From contig JADFSR010000005.1 of assembly GCA_022560615.1 (NCBI GenBank), positions 117,224 to 181,223 of the forward strand: a stretch of DNA of 64,000 nucleotides, read 5' to 3'. Both the position numbers and the translations under genes were made by a program. Numbering within the stretch: the first letter of the stretch is position 1; every line of letters begins with the position of its first letter. The notes under the pieces were generated by a model. The model saw only the letters and a list, made by a program, of their open reading frames with translations. It made no database searches and had not been told where the DNA came from. This document shows positions 41,143 to 50,525 of the stretch, piece after piece. Origin of the DNA: Gemmatimonadota bacterium (lineage in GTDB: Bacteria; Gemmatimonadota; Gemmatimonadetes; Longimicrobiales; Gaopeijiaceae).

Positions 41143-42052
41143 TCATTCCATGTCCGCGAAGAACTGGGTGAGACCTTCCATCACCCGCTGCGCTTCGGTC
41201 GCGCTCGGCTCCAGTGACGATTCGCCGCGCTCCCACGTCTGGCCCAGCAGGATACCGTCTTGTCGCGGAATCATGGACAGGCCGTTGGCGCCTATGATGT
41301 AGTCCACCTCCGGCTGCGGCAACAAGACCGTCAGTTGACCCTTGATCGGCGTGAGCTCATCGTCTGCGAACAGCTCCTTGGCGCCCAGGCCCGTGCAATT
41401 GATGATCAGTCTTTCGGGCAGAGCCAGCAGCGCCTGCAGGCTGTCGAAGTCGCGCACGACCAGGTCTCCGCCGGCAAGCAGGACATCGCGCAGCACAGCA
41501 TCCAGATAGATCGATGGCTCGATCAGCATGGTCCAGAAGCGACGGGCATAGGGTCGCGGAAACGGATGCTCGTCCGGGGCGAGTTGCACGTTCTCCGGTG
41601 CCAGGTCTCCGAGCCGCCGACATGTTGGACGTCGTTCTCGGGGGAACGTCCTTGGCATAGATCGTCACCTCCAGGCCTTGTCTCTGGAGGAGCCGCGCCG
41701 TCGCGAGGCCGACGGCCCCGCAGCCGATGACGGCGGCCGTCGTTTCACCGGTCTTCAGAGCCTCTTCCATCGCCAGATGACCGGTGCCCCACGACATCGA
41801 CACGCCGTTCGAACCGTGGCCGTAATTGTGGACGACCGTCCTTTCGTCGAACCGCTCGACCTCGACGCGGAAACCGGACGTGCGAAAAGGGCGCAAGCCG
41901 ACGGTGGTCCGGATCACCCGATCGGGGGATACCTTGACCTTGGCGAAGCGCCTCGAGGGGCTGGACGTGCGTGCGCAACTCCCTAGGCTCGCCCCCAGCA
42001 CGACGGCGCCCGCTGCCTTCAGCAACTGACGGCGATTGAGCTTGGTATCCAT
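41143..42052 (-). pseudogene. Permuted D-amino-acid oxidase-like FAD protein, deletion and frameshift
   Basis: The gene starts at ATG 42052 with a Tat/lipoprotein signal (LNRRQLLKAAGAVVLGASLG). Then comes RTTVGLRPFRTSGFRVE and HNYGHGSNGVSMSWGTGHL, the motifs that normally end a D-amino-acid oxidase, followed by the FAD Rossmann loop AAVIGCGAVGLATARLLQ and TTSNM. The order is thus permuted. After TTSNMSAA (about 41615) the frame is lost. Another frame resumes with LAPENVQLAPDEHPFPRPYA, IYLDAVLRD and NCTGLGAKELF, ending at 41143. A segment of perhaps 70-100 residues is missing at the break. Confidence 0.75.
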
Positions 42053-42190
42053 TTGGTCGTCCTCACGAAGGAACGTCCTCCCTCCGCCCACATTGCGGCG
42101 CTCGTCAGTTGGTGGCAATTGCCTGCGTCTCTCCCCACACCCCACTTTGTTTGCCCGTCCCCGCATATCAAGGTGACTCGAGGAGAAGTC

Positions 42191-44068
42191 ATGCGCTCCG
42201 CCCGCCTGATGATCACAAGCAGCGCGTTGCTCGCGCTCCTTCTCGCCGAGTCCGGGTGTGCCCCGCAAGACCTCGGCGCACCGACGGCCGTCGACTGGCC
42301 GATGTATCGCGGCAACCTGGCTGGGACTGGGTACTCGCCGCTGACACAGATCACGACGGGCAACGTCGCGAAGCTGACCGGGGCCTGGAACTACTCGCTG
42401 CGCAGCGCTACACCAACCGGCGCCGACGGCCCGAGCCAGGCTCGCCCCCGTGAGCCGAACTCGCAGGTGACGCCGATCGTCGTCGGTGACGTCATGTACC
42501 TGCCGGCGGTGGACCGCGTGGTCGCGCTCGAAGCGACCACAGGCGCGGAGATCTGGCAGCATGCGGTCGATGACGGCGCGCCCTCGCGGCGCGGCGTCGC
42601 GTACTGGCCCGGTGCGAACGGCACGCCAGCGCGCATCATCTTCACCGCCGGGAGACGTCTGGTAGCGCTCGACGCAGCAACCGGCACACTGGCGGCGGAC
42701 TTCGGACAGTCGGGCGAGGTGGACATGGTGGTACCGTACAACTCGGTACCCCTGGTCTATGAGAACATCGTCGTGGTCGGCGCGAATACGCCGCGCGGGA
42801 CCATCGGGGGCATCGGCAACGCGCGCGCCTACGACGCCCGCACCGGCGCCAAGCTGTGGGAGTTCAGCTCCGTTCCGCAGCCGGGGAGCGTGGGACACGA
42901 CAGTTGGGAGGGCGACAGTTGGCAGGGCCGTCTCGGAGCCAACGCCTGGCCGTTCTACTTCACGATGGACGAGCAGCGCGGACACGTGTATCTGCCCCTA
43001 GCCTCGCCCATCCCGTTCGCATACGGCGGAGACCGCGGGGGCGCCAACCTGTTCGCGAACGCCTTGGTCGCGGTGGACATCCGGAGCGGTGCATATGTCT
43101 GGCACTTCCAGACCATCCATCACGACCTGTGGGATGCCGACCCGCCTGCGCCCCCCGTGCTGTTCGCCCTCCCGCGCGCTGGAGGCACCGTCGACGCGCT
43201 CGGCGTGACCACCAAGTCCGGCTACCTGTACATCCTCGATCGCGAGACCGGTGAGCCGATCTTCGGCGTGGAAGAGCGCCCGGTGCCAGCGAGTGACGTT
43301 CCTGGCGAGCTGACCTTTCCGACCCAGCCGTTTCCCGTGAAGCCTCAGGCGCTTTCCCGGGTCAGCTACGAGGCGACTGACCTGGTTACCGCCGAAGACA
43401 CGTCACCCGAGCACGCAGCGGCGTGCGCCGAGCTGGTGGCGAGCGTGGGAGAGATCTACAACGCCGGGCCCTTCTCGCCGTGGGTGTATCGCGAGGAAGG
43501 CGCGCCGCCCAGAAGCACGCTGCTGTTCCCTGGGCTGGTGGGCGGGCCCAATTGGGGCGGCGCCGCATTCGATCCCAACTCCGGATACGTCTTCGTATTC
43601 AGTCAGGATCTCGGCGCTCTCGGCTGGATGGAGGAGGCCGAAGAAGGCTCGGCCGCGCCCTACCGGAGGAGCGGCCCACGCCCGTCGAGCTTCGACGTTC
43701 GCATCGGGGACGCGCGCTGGCCGTGCCAAAAACCGCCTTGGGGCCGGATGACCGCTGTTCACGCCTCGACCGGCGACATCGTGTGGGAACGCGCGATCGG
43801 CATCACCGAGCAGCTTCCTGCGGACCGGCAGAACACCGGTCGGCCGGGGCGTGCGGCCGCGATCGTAACCGCCGGCGGGCTGTTGTTCGTGGCGTCGACC
43901 GACGACAACCGCCTGCGCGCGCTCGAAGCGGCGACCGGCCGGGAGCTCTGGGTGAGCACGCTGGACCGGAGAGGTAACGCCAATCCGATGACCTACCTGG
44001 GCGCGGACGGCGCGCAATATGTAGTGATCGTCGCGACCGACGCGGTTGTGGCGTACAAGCTGCCATAG
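42191..44068 (+). CDS. PQQ-dependent dehydrogenase (quinoprotein), lipoprotein
   Basis: 625 aa; ATG 42191 with GAGGAGAA upstream. The lipobox is AESGC. The mature protein starts DWPMYRGNLAGTGYSPLTQI, the typical first blade of an eight-bladed quinoprotein, and has WHFQTIHHDLWDADPP, a signature of membrane-associated PQQ glucose/alcohol dehydrogenases, and repeated GTGAEIW-type blade ends. No heme motif is present. It would oxidise an alcohol or sugar at the outer face of the inner membrane or in the periplasm. Divergent from the oxidase relic. Confidence 0.85.
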   Translation: MRSARLMITSSALLALLLAESGCAPQDLGAPTAVDWPMYRGNLAGTGYSPLTQITTGNVAKLTGAWNYSLRSATPTGADGPSQARPREPNSQVTPIVVGDVMYLPAVDRVVALEATTGAEIWQHAVDDGAPSRRGVAYWPGANGTPARIIFTAGRRLVALDAATGTLAADFGQSGEVDMVVPYNSVPLVYENIVVVGANTPRGTIGGIGNARAYDARTGAKLWEFSSVPQPGSVGHDSWEGDSWQGRLGANAWPFYFTMDEQRGHVYLPLASPIPFAYGGDRGGANLFANALVAVDIRSGAYVWHFQTIHHDLWDADPPAPPVLFALPRAGGTVDALGVTTKSGYLYILDRETGEPIFGVEERPVPASDVPGELTFPTQPFPVKPQALSRVSYEATDLVTAEDTSPEHAAACAELVASVGEIYNAGPFSPWVYREEGAPPRSTLLFPGLVGGPNWGGAAFDPNSGYVFVFSQDLGALGWMEEAEEGSAAPYRRSGPRPSSFDVRIGDARWPCQKPPWGRMTAVHASTGDIVWERAIGITEQLPADRQNTGRPGRAAAIVTAGGLLFVASTDDNRLRALEAATGRELWVSTLDRRGNANPMTYLGADGAQYVVIVATDAVVAYKLP

Positions 44069-44106
44069 CGGCAGCCCAGCATCCAAATGGCTGGACGCCA
44101 ATCCGG

Positions 44107-46401
44107 CTAGTACGCCAGCGGTCCCGGCCGTATCTGGAACTTGACGATCTTGCTCGTCGTTCCCGCGCCGCCCTCCAGATGCCACGGGACGTTCGTGCCG
44201 AAGTTGGCCCACACGCCGCGTCCCTTCCATCCGGCGTCCGGATCGTCGATGCGACCATCGAGCCCCCGAGAGAAGAAGCCCATGGGGTACGGCACCCGCA
44301 TGCGAACCCACTCGCCGGAATCGGGATCCAGCGCCAGCAGTGCATCGGACGTGGTGCCGTTGGCGATGGGAATGTCCTCGCCCAGCCCCAGCGTGTTGAA
44401 CTGGTCCACCCAGTTGTAGTAGTGGAAATCGGCACCCCCCGCGGTGACCGCATTCTTCATCTGGGGTCCCGGAGCCGGATAGAGGGTCCAGCCCTCGGGG
44501 CAGTGCTGGCCTGTGGCTGCCGGCCCGTTCAGCACCGCGCACTTGCTGCGGTCGAAGCTCGCCAGGTGGCTGCTTCCGGAGAGCGCTGTCCAGATGATCC
44601 CATCCCGGGTCACGTCGATGCCGCGTGGCGAGAATCCCCACTGGTCCTGGGGCACGGCCGGGTTCTCGAAGGGCGGCTCGTAGACCTCGGTCTTGCAACT
44701 CTGTGGGGGATTGTCTCCCAGTTCCAGGCGGAAGATCCGGCCAGGGATTCCGCCTGTGCGCGCGATCCAGATGGAGTTGTCCACCGGGTTCACGATGATC
44801 CCGTACGCGAAGCCGGTGAGCTGCGTGTCCAGCTCCGGGTCCGCGGGGCCAGGACCCGAGTTCCACGGCTTCGTGATCAGCCCGTCGCCGTTGGTGTCGA
44901 TCACAGTGGGGCACCAGCCCTGCGCTGCCTCGGCCCGCTCCGCGAGCCGCGCCGGCGCCTGGTCTCGCACGCGATCCACCAGCGGGCCCGCCGGGCCGTC
45001 CAGGAGAACGCTGCTGCGCACCCAGCCGATGACGCGGGTGTCGCCGCTGAAGTAGACCGTATTCTCCGAGTCCTCTCCGAACTGGAGGTGGTGCGTCCCG
45101 AAGCAGGTATCGACGAGGGTGAACTCCTCCGTATCCGGATGAAAGACCGAAGCCTGTCGGCCGCTGAAGTTGATGGGCGAGTACTGGGCGTACGCGTTGG
45201 ACGAGCCCTCCCGGCACCAGTCAGGGTTATTCGGCGAGTTGCGGATCCTGGACGTGAGCCACACCCGTCCCTCCTGATCCATCATCGGGTTGTGGACGTT
45301 GGCGGGACCGTTCAAAACGACCTCGTCCCCCCAGAACGGAGAGGGCTCGAAGCCGGGCGTAGTGGGAAAATAGGACTCGGTGTCGGGGTCCCACACGGGC
45401 ACGCGCACGTCACGAGATTCGTTCTTGCCAGGGTTCACGATCAGCAGTCGGTCGTCCGACATGGAGACACCGTACACGGCGCCCCCGGCGTTCACTGAGG
45501 GGTCGCGCTTGTCCGTGGCGACCTCGTCGTGCACGTAGGATGTCGCGTCACCCCAGTCCCAGAGCGTGAGCACCACGTTCCGCTCCTCGCCGTGTGGCCG
45601 AGGAGGCTGCGGAGGTACCTCGCCGGCCATGATCCGGTCGGTCCAGTCGGCGAACTCGAGCACGGCCCGCTCCTGTCCCATCGCGGCGAGCTGCATGCCC
45701 ATGCGCGGACCCCTCTGGCCGAAGTTGAGCCGATGACTCCACGCCTCCTCGGTGGAGGCGAAGCGGCCCTCGATATGCGTGGTCTCCCGGGTGATCTGAT
45801 TGCCGAGCTGGTGACAGAGCTGGCAGCCCTGCTTCAGGTTGTCGATCCACGCGGCTTGTGACCGGACGTTGGTGCTGATGCCGTTGCCCGAAGGGCCCGT
45901 GCCCGGAAAGTCGCTCTCGGACGGGACCTCCATGAGGGAGTACCAGTAGCTGGCCGGATATACGCTCGCTTCCTCCTGGGGCGTCTCCGGATAATTCGCC
46001 GCCAGAACGAGGTCGTCGCCCGGCGCGGCGGCCAGTGGCTCGGAGTCGGCGAGGCCGTAACCCCGGACCCACACGTCGTAGCTCGCCTCCGGTAGCTCGG
46101 GGAGAACGAACCGCCCATCGTCGTCGCTCACCACGATCTTCGTGAAGCCAGTTTCGAGATCGTCGGTCTCCGCGATCACCCAGACGCCGGCCTCGGGACC
46201 GTCACGTCCCTGGACCACGCCGCTGATGACCGCATCGTCCACGGCCCTGCCTACGACGCTCGAAGCCTCCATACGGTCGCCCAGCGTGCACGACGACCAC
46301 GTGAGCGCGATCGCCAAGGACGCGCCGAGCGGCACCATGCGGCGTATGAAGCCCCGGTCGGAAGTGGATTGGACGGCAGACAGCTGCGACGTCGAGCTCA
46401 T
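44107..46401 (-). CDS. Lipoprotein with carboxypeptidase-regulatory-like, heme c and Vgb-like propeller parts
   Basis: 764 aa from ATG 46401. The lipobox is TWSSC (C38). A carboxypeptidase regulatory-like beta domain (about 58-130: ISGVVQGRDGPEAGVWVIAE) precedes a region with a single heme motif CQLCH (C193-H197). From about residue 290 a Vgb/streptogramin-lyase-like propeller follows (NPMMDQEGRVWLTSRIR, DVTRDGIIWTALSG). It is probably an exported cytochrome with a substrate-binding propeller; related proteins are frequent near quinoproteins. It is convergent with the quinoprotein gene and 38 bp from it. Confidence 0.72.
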   Translation of the reverse strand: MSSTSQLSAVQSTSDRGFIRRMVPLGASLAIALTWSSCTLGDRMEASSVVGRAVDDAVISGVVQGRDGPEAGVWVIAETDDLETGFTKIVVSDDDGRFVLPELPEASYDVWVRGYGLADSEPLAAAPGDDLVLAANYPETPQEEASVYPASYWYSLMEVPSESDFPGTGPSGNGISTNVRSQAAWIDNLKQGCQLCHQLGNQITRETTHIEGRFASTEEAWSHRLNFGQRGPRMGMQLAAMGQERAVLEFADWTDRIMAGEVPPQPPRPHGEERNVVLTLWDWGDATSYVHDEVATDKRDPSVNAGGAVYGVSMSDDRLLIVNPGKNESRDVRVPVWDPDTESYFPTTPGFEPSPFWGDEVVLNGPANVHNPMMDQEGRVWLTSRIRNSPNNPDWCREGSSNAYAQYSPINFSGRQASVFHPDTEEFTLVDTCFGTHHLQFGEDSENTVYFSGDTRVIGWVRSSVLLDGPAGPLVDRVRDQAPARLAERAEAAQGWCPTVIDTNGDGLITKPWNSGPGPADPELDTQLTGFAYGIIVNPVDNSIWIARTGGIPGRIFRLELGDNPPQSCKTEVYEPPFENPAVPQDQWGFSPRGIDVTRDGIIWTALSGSSHLASFDRSKCAVLNGPAATGQHCPEGWTLYPAPGPQMKNAVTAGGADFHYYNWVDQFNTLGLGEDIPIANGTTSDALLALDPDSGEWVRMRVPYPMGFFSRGLDGRIDDPDAGWKGRGVWANFGTNVPWHLEGGAGTTSKIVKFQIRPGPLAY

Positions 46402-46544
46402 GGCCGGGCCTCGTTCGGATCGAGAACGATGGTGGGGAGGGCGGCAATAGTAGGTGGCGGTGCGGAAGAGGGCCAACCACTCACGAGTGGCAGCACTGTC
46501 GCCCCATACTTGCATTCTGCTGCTATTGCCATCATAGTGACGTC

Positions 46545-46781
46545 ATGAGCAAGTCGATCACCATTCGGGATGTTCCCACGGAAACCGCGGAGGAGTTGGC
46601 GGCACGAGCGGCGCTGACGGGTCGCTCCCTCCAGGAATACCTGCGCGCCCACCTGATCGAGCTGGTAAGCCAGCCCGACCCTGCGGTGCTCATGGCCCGC
46701 GCGCTCGCTCGCAAGGAGAGCACTGGGAGCCGACTAGCACCTGATTCCATTCTCACCCACCGCGATGCGGACCGTCGGTGA
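46545..46781 (+). CDS. VapB/FitA-like ribbon-helix-helix antitoxin
   Basis: 78 aa. KSITIRDVPTETAEELAARAALTGRSLQEYL shows the FitA-type ribbon-helix-helix (given as two parts: KSITIRDVPTETAEELAAR and GRSLQEYLRAHL). The C-terminal tail would wrap the toxin. It overlaps the toxin gene by 4 bp, the standard TA layout, and should bind its own promoter in the 143-bp divergent gap upstream. Confidence 0.88.
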   Translation: MSKSITIRDVPTETAEELAARAALTGRSLQEYLRAHLIELVSQPDPAVLMARALARKESTGSRLAPDSILTHRDADRR

Positions 46782-47182
46782 CGCTGGTCATCGACGCGAG
46801 CCTCATGGTGTCCGCGCTGGTGGATGGGGGGGCCACCGGACGTTGGGCGGCAGGCGTAGTCCTTTCCGATGACTTGGCGGCACCCCACCTCATGCCCGTG
46901 GAGGCGGCCAATATCCTCCGGCGGGCAGCCCACTCGGGCGAGGTCTCATCGGACGTGGCCTCGCTCGCCCATGCCGATCTCCTGGATCTGCGGGTATCGC
47001 TTTTCCCGTACGCCCCGGTTGCGTCGCGGGCTTGGCAGCTCCGGGAGAACCTCACCCTCTACGACGCCTGGTACGTCGCGCTGGCTGAGCTTCTGAATGC
47101 GAAAGTGGCCACGTTGGACGCGCGCTTGACCCGCTCTACCGGGCCGACATGCGGGTTCGTGCTGCCACCAACCCAAGGATAG
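46778..47182 (+). CDS. VapC-like PIN-domain toxin
   Basis: 134 aa from GTG 46778. The PIN acidic residues are all there: D6 (VIDAS), E42 (PVEAANIL), D96 (LYDAWYVALAE) and D114 (TLDARL). These bind the metal of a site-specific RNase. It pairs with the antitoxin upstream. The product looks intact and full length. Confidence 0.9.
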   Translation: MTLVIDASLMVSALVDGGATGRWAAGVVLSDDLAAPHLMPVEAANILRRAAHSGEVSSDVASLAHADLLDLRVSLFPYAPVASRAWQLRENLTLYDAWYVALAELLNAKVATLDARLTRSTGPTCGFVLPPTQG

Positions 47183-47270
47183 GGAGCGCATCAACGAGGC
47201 CCACCTCGACCCCTCCCCTGCCACGACTCGGTCGCCTTGCATCCCGGCCATCTCCACCCCACAGTGCTGC

Positions 47271-48674
47271 ATGTCCAGAATTCGCCTAGCCGCAGCGGCC
47301 CTGTTGATCGCTACCCCCGCCTTCGCCCAGACCTCCAACGATCCCTTCCCGGCGCCAATCGCGGCCATCGACGGCGTGATCGTCGTCGGGTTCCAGGAAT
47401 TCGCCTCGCTCCCGGATATCGACGGTAGGCCTGCTCGGCCCATGCTGCTCATCGACGAGCCCGGCAGTGGTCGCCTGTTCGTGAACGACATGCGGGGGCC
47501 GCTCTACACCGTCACCTACGACGGTCGCGTGACGCTCTACCTCGACGTGAACGCGCCGGAGTGGGGCGTGCCCGTCGAGTCGTCGGGCAGGGAGCGGGGG
47601 ATGCAGAGCTTCGCGCTGCACCCGCAGTTCAACGAGCGCGGCACGGCCGGGTACGGGAAGCTCTACATCTGGACCGACACCGAGGATACGAGCCCGACAC
47701 CGGACTTCACTCCGGGCGGGGGCCAGGACACCCACGACACCGTGCTGCTCGAGTGGACGGCGCTCGACCCGGAAGCTCCGACGTACGACGGCGGGCCGCC
47801 GCGACAACTGCTTCGCTTGGAACAGCCCTTCCGCAATCACAACGGTGGCCGCATCGCTTTCAACCCCCGGTCGTCGCCGGGGGACCTGGATTTTGGGATG
47901 CTCTACGTCGGGGTCGCGGATGGCGGCAGCGGCGGCGATCCGCTGGATCTGGCGCAGAACCTCGGTTCCGTGTTCGGCAAGATCCTGCGCATCCACCCGC
48001 TCGGTTCGAACAGCGCGAACGGCCGCTACGGCATCCCCGCCGACAACCCGTACGCCGAGGACGGGATCGACCGGACCCTGGGCGAGATCTACGCATCGGG
48101 CCTGCGTAACCCCCAGCAGTTCGGGTGGGATCCGGAGAACGGCAATTTCTTCGTGGCCGACATCGGGCAGAACATCGTGGAGAAGCTCAGCCTCGTGACA
48201 GCCGGCGCGGACCTCGGTTGGAACTCATGGGAGGGCAGCTTCCGGTTCATCAGCCGCTCCGAAGTCGACCTGGCCGACCCACAGGGTGAGCCCTGGATCA
48301 CGTATCCCGTGGCCGAGTACGGACAGCTGGATCCTCTGCTACAACGCCAGTCTGCGGTCACGGGCGTCGTGGTCCACCGGGAGGGCACGATTCCTCAGCT
48401 CCAGGACAGGGTGCTGTTCGGTGACTTCCCAAGCGGCGAGATCTTCCACATCGACGCCGACGACCTGCCGGCGGGTGGGCAGAATGCTTTGGCCAGAGTG
48501 CTCTTCCGAGACCAGGGAGAGTCGAAGACGCTGCTCCAGCTGATTCAGGCGAAGAACGCCGAGCAGGGCCGCGATACGGCCACACGCTCCGACCTGCACT
48601 TCGGCACGGGGCCCGGAGGCCGGGTCTTCGTGCTGAACAAGCAGGACGGGGTGATCCGGGAGATCGTGCGCTAG
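47271..48674 (+). CDS. PQQ-dependent sugar (glucose/sorbosone) dehydrogenase-like protein
   Basis: 467 aa. Signal peptide ends TPAFAQ. The six-bladed GSDH fold is shown by RGMQSFALHPQFN, HNGGRIAFNP, YVGVADGGSGGDP, GLRNPQQFGWDP and FFVADIGQN, which include the catalytic His region and the PQQ-binding Asn/Arg residues of soluble glucose dehydrogenase relatives. It has no cytochrome domain. The start at 47271 follows the toxin gene by 88 bp. It is convergent with the fatty-acid transporter gene, only 5 bp apart. Confidence 0.85.
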   Translation: MSRIRLAAAALLIATPAFAQTSNDPFPAPIAAIDGVIVVGFQEFASLPDIDGRPARPMLLIDEPGSGRLFVNDMRGPLYTVTYDGRVTLYLDVNAPEWGVPVESSGRERGMQSFALHPQFNERGTAGYGKLYIWTDTEDTSPTPDFTPGGGQDTHDTVLLEWTALDPEAPTYDGGPPRQLLRLEQPFRNHNGGRIAFNPRSSPGDLDFGMLYVGVADGGSGGDPLDLAQNLGSVFGKILRIHPLGSNSANGRYGIPADNPYAEDGIDRTLGEIYASGLRNPQQFGWDPENGNFFVADIGQNIVEKLSLVTAGADLGWNSWEGSFRFISRSEVDLADPQGEPWITYPVAEYGQLDPLLQRQSAVTGVVVHREGTIPQLQDRVLFGDFPSGEIFHIDADDLPAGGQNALARVLFRDQGESKTLLQLIQAKNAEQGRDTATRSDLHFGTGPGGRVFVLNKQDGVIREIVR

Positions 48675-48679
48675 AAGTC

Positions 48680-50119
48680 TCAGTACGGGAGCACGTAGAA
48701 CACGATTGCCAGGAACGGGATCAGCAAGAGCATCATCGTGATCGCGTAACCGAACATGTCGCGCGCACGCAGGCCGGTGATCGCCAGCAGAGGGATCGCC
48801 CAAAAAGGGTTCAGCAGATTCGTGTGCGCGTCACCCGCCGCGTAAGCCACGATAGTCTGGCCCGGCGGGATTCCCAGGTCCGCGCCGGCGGCCAACATGG
48901 GCCCGCCGATGATCGCCCACTCACCACCCGCTGAGGGCACGAAGACGTTGAGCACGCCCCCCGTGATCCATGCGATCACCGCGAACGTGTCCTCCGTCGC
49001 GATCGATAGCAGAGCCTCGGTCATCGTGTCGACCAGCCCGGTTCCGGTCATGACGCCGATGATTCCGGCATAGAACGGGAACAGCAGGATCACCCCCGCG
49101 GTCCCTTGCACGGCCTGGTAAAAGTCCTTCTGGTACTTGGACGGGCTCAGGTACAGCAGAAGCCCGATCATGAGGAAGGCGAAGTTGAAGACGTTGAGGT
49201 CGAGTGCCGCCAGGCCCTCCGTCAGAAACACGTTTACGGACAGAACTACGCCGGTCAGCGCGAGCGTCCCGCCAAGGATCTTGCTGTTGTCGAGCCTGTC
49301 CGCCAGCGACGGCTTTCCGTCGTCAGAGCCTGGGAGATCCGGCTCAGACACCTCTGAGTCGTTGCCCTCCGGCTCCGCAGTCGGATCATCTTCGAGATCG
49401 ACGTAGTGCTCGATGCCCCTGCAGTTCTCCTCCGGCGGACAGAGCAGGAAGAGCGTGACGCAAACGTAGACCAGCGCCAAAGCCGTGAGCATCAGCGGAT
49501 ACGAGTGGAAGACCCATTCTGTGGCGGGGACGACGCGGTCGATGAAGCCGAGCTCCATCAGAACGTTGCCATCGACCGCTTGCAGCAGCCCCGGCGAACT
49601 GGACATGCCCCATCCCCACGTCAGGCCCAGCCCAATGTAGCCGGCTACGGCCAAGAGCGGATAGTGAACGGCCATCCGCCTGTCGTTGGCTTGCTTACCC
49701 ATCTCCCGCGCCAAGATGGCGCCGAAGATGAGGCCGAGCCCCCACGAGATCCACGACGCCAGAATCGAACCGACCGCGACTAGGAGAACTGCCTGTCGGC
49801 CACTCTTGGGAAGCCGCACCAGGCGCGTGATCACCCCCTTCACCCGCGGGTGATACGCGACCACGGACGCGGTCACGAGGATGAGCACCATCTGCATGGC
49901 GAACTGGAGCAGCGACCAGAAGCCGCCGTACCACGACGCGGCAATCTCGGTTAATCCGGACCCCTCCGAGAGAAACGCGGCGAGTGCCGCTACATACGTG
50001 AGGATGATCGCGAACAGAAACGGGCTCGGCATCCACCGTTCCACCCTGTCGGCGATCAGCTCGCCGAACTTCTGGACGGGAGTTAGACGAGGCTGGTCCG
50101 TGGGCTGCGCATTCGTCAT
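48680..50119 (-). CDS. Short-chain fatty acid transporter (AtoE family)
   Basis: 479 aa from ATG 50119. About 12 helices with AtoE hallmarks: PSPFLFAIILTYVAAL, VLILVTASVVAYHP, ASWISWGLGLIFGAILARE, GGVLNVFVPSAGGEWAIIGG and AYAAGDAHTNLLNPFWAIP. An acidic cytoplasmic loop (residues about 240-275) is longer than usual. Role: uptake of acetoacetate or short-chain acids. It has no acyl-CoA genes next to it, but a CoA-ester cluster lies 6 kb downstream. Confidence 0.88.
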   Translation of the reverse strand: MTNAQPTDQPRLTPVQKFGELIADRVERWMPSPFLFAIILTYVAALAAFLSEGSGLTEIAASWYGGFWSLLQFAMQMVLILVTASVVAYHPRVKGVITRLVRLPKSGRQAVLLVAVGSILASWISWGLGLIFGAILAREMGKQANDRRMAVHYPLLAVAGYIGLGLTWGWGMSSSPGLLQAVDGNVLMELGFIDRVVPATEWVFHSYPLMLTALALVYVCVTLFLLCPPEENCRGIEHYVDLEDDPTAEPEGNDSEVSEPDLPGSDDGKPSLADRLDNSKILGGTLALTGVVLSVNVFLTEGLAALDLNVFNFAFLMIGLLLYLSPSKYQKDFYQAVQGTAGVILLFPFYAGIIGVMTGTGLVDTMTEALLSIATEDTFAVIAWITGGVLNVFVPSAGGEWAIIGGPMLAAGADLGIPPGQTIVAYAAGDAHTNLLNPFWAIPLLAITGLRARDMFGYAITMMLLLIPFLAIVFYVLPY

Positions 50120-50221
50120 ATCTGGTTCCGAGGCGTTCTGGTGGCGAGCGTGAGACACCGGGAGTCGCACATGTTAGGATGCGGGGTAGGATTCAGCGAC
50201 TTGGCCTTCGCAGGCGCACCG

Positions 50222-50466
50222 ATGCCGATCTACGAATACGAATGCCGCGAGTGCCGCAACCGATTCGAGCTGCTCTTGCTAGGCTCGACGACGCCCACCT
50301 GCCCTGTCTGCGAGGCCACCGACATCGAGAAGGTGTGTCCCTCTCCTCGTCCAGCTCCGACGCCAGTCGGCGGCGCAATCTTGACCTCGCGCGAAAGCAC
50401 GGGGGCAAGGACCAGATCGAGAAGGCGCACGCCGAGCACGAAGCGGTGCACCACCACGATCACTAG
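50222..50466 (+). pseudogene. FmdB-family zinc-ribbon protein, frameshifted
   Basis: ATG 50222 begins MPIYEYECRECRNRFELLLL with two CxxC pairs (CREC, CPVC), the FmdB/CxxC_CxxC_SSSS domain. At GTGTGT (50333-50338) the frame must shift by two bases: one frame carries IEKV, the other carries SLSSSSSDASRRRNLDLA and the His-rich tail EAVHHHDH that ends the family. Removing one TG joins them exactly. Either a recent dinucleotide slip or a sequencing error. Confidence 0.75.
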
Positions 50467-50525
50467 CAGGCGGGGAACGCGGCTGCGGGCTACGTTGGGG
50501 TCGGCATCAGCCTGGAGGCGTCTTC

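Noticed and set aside
39391..41217. 608-codon open frame on the plus strand
   Set aside because: It is antisense to the clear gamma-glutamyltransferase gene; long antisense frames are common in GC-rich coding DNA and its translation shows no domain.
44069..44106. Bidirectional terminator between the convergent quinoprotein and propeller genes
   Set aside because: Only a 5-bp CCAGC/GCTGG stem with a long loop and no T-run on either strand.
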